From an uncultured Bacilli bacterium (GTDB taxonomy: Bacteria; Bacillota_I; Bacilli_A; RF39; UBA660): DNA of 7,089 nucleotides. How positions within the stretch are numbered: position 1 is the first letter of the stretch; each line of letters starts with the position of its first letter. The stretch covers positions 1-7,089 of the forward strand of contig CANTWQ010000064.1 in the NCBI GenBank assembly GCA_947853365.1. The letters are read 5' to 3'. The notes beneath the pieces were generated by a model that saw only the letters and a list, made by a program, of their open reading frames with translations, had not been told where the DNA came from and searched no databases. A program made the position numbers and the translations under genes. Of this stretch, positions 5,972 to 7,089 are shown piece by piece.

Positions 5972-6490
5972 ATGAGCCTATTCTTTTTATGTATCAAAGT
6001 TTTTCTAGCTCGCATTGTCGATGTCTCACTTGGGACATTTCGAACAATTATCACCGTCAAAGGAAAAGCACTATACGCAAGCATCATTGGTTTTTTTGAA
6101 GTGTTAATTTGGTTTCTAGTGGTGAAAGAAGCACTCAACACCAATGAAACAGGAATTTTGATTGGGATTAGTTATGCCCTTGGATTTGCCGCAGGAACTT
6201 ATATTGGAAGTGTTTTATCACAAAAGCTCATCAAAGGCACCTTCTCAGTCCAAGTCATTACCAGTATGAAAAATCAACCAATGATCGATGCCCTACGTGA
6301 CAATGGTTATGGTGTATCCGTTATCAATATTGACGGAAAGAACAAAAATGATAACAAATACATGCTTTTTATTGAAATAGGAACCCATAGATTAGAAGAA
6401 CTACAACAACTGATTTACTCCTTTGATCAAAAAGCATTCGTTGTTGTCAATGAAACAAAATACGTACAAAATGGTTTTTTCCAAAAATAA
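5972..6490 (+). CDS. UPF0316 membrane protein with DUF2179 domain (YebE-like)
   Basis: Membrane protein of the UPF0316 (DUF5698 plus DUF2179) family; its biochemical role is not established to my knowledge. Three hydrophobic segments lie at about residues 3-23, 34-51 and 61-82. The family's conserved block ARIVDVSLGTFRTI (13-26) is followed by GFFEVLIW (40-47). The C-terminal part, about 90-165, is a soluble alpha/beta DUF2179 domain (YGVSVINIDG..., MLFIEIGTHRLEEL...), probably cytoplasmic and a possible ligand-binding unit. At 172 aa it is near the usual family length. The start has a perfect AGGAGG at 5959-5964, 7 bases upstream. It lies 27 bases after the radical SAM gene with no terminator between, so it is the third gene of the operon and ends at the terminator at 6492. 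Confidence 0.9.
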   Translation: MSLFFLCIKVFLARIVDVSLGTFRTIITVKGKALYASIIGFFEVLIWFLVVKEALNTNETGILIGISYALGFAAGTYIGSVLSQKLIKGTFSVQVITSMKNQPMIDALRDNGYGVSVINIDGKNKNDNKYMLFIEIGTHRLEELQQLIYSFDQKAFVVVNETKYVQNGFFQK

Positions 6491-6521
6491 AGTCCCATGA
6501 AGGGACATTTTTTATTTTTTT
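6486..6521. terminator. Bidirectional terminator between convergent genes
   Basis: GTCCC (6492-6496) and GGGAC (6502-6506) form a perfect 5-bp GC-rich stem with a 5-base loop. Rightward it is followed by a T-rich run (6508-6521, one A). Leftward it is followed by TTTATTTTT (6491-6483 complement). It ends the patatin operon and the SPFH gene, and the rightward T-run covers the SPFH stop codon. Confidence 0.85.
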
Positions 6522-7089
6522 GGTGGCTTTGGCGGAAGCATATCTTCCTTTTTTGGAGGATGAGGTGGAAGTGGTTTTCCATGTTCTAATGTTTCTCCTA
6601 AAATCGTACCCGCAGTTACTAGATTCTGTAAATCAGATGGAACGATGATTTTGGTAGCATGCCCGTTGGCAACACGTTCCATTGCCTCATAACTTTTTAA
6701 TTTCAAATAAGCTTCATCCGCATGCGCTTCACGGATCATACGAATACCTTCGGCGTTGGCTTGTTGGATTTTTAAAATTGCTTGTGCTTCTCCTTCCGCC
6801 TCACGGATTTGTTTTTCCTTTTCCGCATCCGCTCTTAAAATAGCACTTTCCTTCTCACCTTCGGCAATTAAAATAGCTGCTTTCTTTTCGCCTTCTGCAC
6901 GGAGAATTGCTTCTCTTCTTTCACGTTCTGCGCGCATTTGTTTTTCCATCGCTTCTTGAATATCACGCGGTGGAATAATATTTTTTACTTCAACACGTGT
7001 CACTTTAATTCCCCATGGATCTGTTGCTTCATCTAGAATACTACGCATTTTAGAATTGATAATATCTCTAGAAGTCAACGTTTCATCCA
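6512..7089 (-). CDS. SPFH/Band 7 (stomatin-prohibitin, QmcA-like) protein, C-terminal part only
   Basis: The gene enters from the right edge; its start is outside the window. About 192 residues are visible, beginning (L/M/V)[13 protein letters not shown], with a TTG Leu codon inside this segment that is not a start. The block [20 protein letters not shown] is the hallmark end of the SPFH domain in bacterial QmcA/YbbK proteins. It is followed by a long Glu/Ala/Arg-rich coiled coil with repeated AEGEK/ADAEK units, typical of the flotillin-like stalk that drives ring assembly on the membrane. The last 25 or so residues are Pro-rich (PPHPPKK, PPKPPKK). Full-length relatives are around 300 aa, so roughly 110 N-terminal residues, including the membrane anchor, are missing. 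An NfeD-family partner is often adjacent but would lie outside. It is convergent with the patatin operon and ends at the shared terminator. Confidence 0.93.
   Translation of the reverse strand, partial: DETLTSRDIINSKMRSILDEATDPWGIKVTRVEVKNIIPPRDIQEAMEKQMRAERERREAILRAEGEKKAAILIAEGEKESAILRADAEKEKQIREAEGEAQAILKIQQANAEGIRMIREAHADEAYLKLKSYEAMERVANGHATKIIVPSDLQNLVTAGTILGETLEHGKPLPPHPPKKEDMLPPKPPKK

Noticed and set aside
6756..6959. Ala/Ser-rich 67-residue open frame on the + strand
   Set aside because: It is antisense to the repetitive Glu/Ala coiled coil of the SPFH gene, whose codon bias keeps the opposite frame open; it has no ribosome binding site.
7076..7078. TTG as the start codon of the SPFH gene
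   Set aside because: Conserved SPFH sequence (DETLTSRD) continues upstream in frame to the window edge, so this TTG is an internal Leu codon and the gene is cut by the edge.

Overview
The window looks like ordinary chromosomal DNA from a low-GC Bacillota (Firmicutes) bacterium. The evidence is AT-rich intergenic DNA, strong GGAGG-type ribosome binding sites, TATAAT and extended TGnTATAAT promoters, U-tract terminators, and Gram-positive protein families (VanY-type D,D-carboxypeptidase, YtqA-type radical SAM, YebE/UPF0316). The style fits Erysipelotrichia-like gut Bacillota, but this is only an impression; nothing here fixes the genus. I see no phage, insertion sequence, CRISPR array, tRNA or rRNA gene.

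Layout. Positions 1-233 hold no gene. They contain a possible leftward promoter with upstream direct repeats, a GC-rich hairpin and a boxA-like element. A leftward block follows, read from right to left: an unrecognised 239-residue soluble protein (2906-3625) with its own promoter and terminator; a membrane-anchored VanY-family D,D-carboxypeptidase (1708-2835); and an unrecognised membrane-anchored or lipoprotein-like surface protein (273-1628). The surface-protein gene has a good promoter lying partly inside the 3' end of the carboxypeptidase gene, and a terminator at 234-262. At 3626-3746 a divergent intergenic region separates this block from a rightward operon: a patatin-like lipid acyl hydrolase (3747-4994), a TIGR01212/YtqA-type radical SAM protein (4997-5944) and a UPF0316/YebE-type membrane protein (5972-6490). 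The first two are 2 bases apart and probably translationally coupled. The operon ends at a bidirectional terminator shared with a convergent SPFH (stomatin/prohibitin, QmcA-like) gene that runs off the right edge.

How the genes fit together. Five of the seven act, or probably act, at the membrane or wall: peptidoglycan D-Ala trimming, lipid hydrolysis, a membrane microdomain scaffold, a three-helix membrane protein and an anchored surface protein. The exception with a known fold is the radical SAM protein, whose relatives are linked to RNA metabolism. There is no clear sign of a new defence or mobile system. The best leads are the unrecognised 239-residue protein, the unassigned C-terminal half of the patatin protein, the helical-repeat region of the carboxypeptidase, and the regulatory DNA at the left edge.
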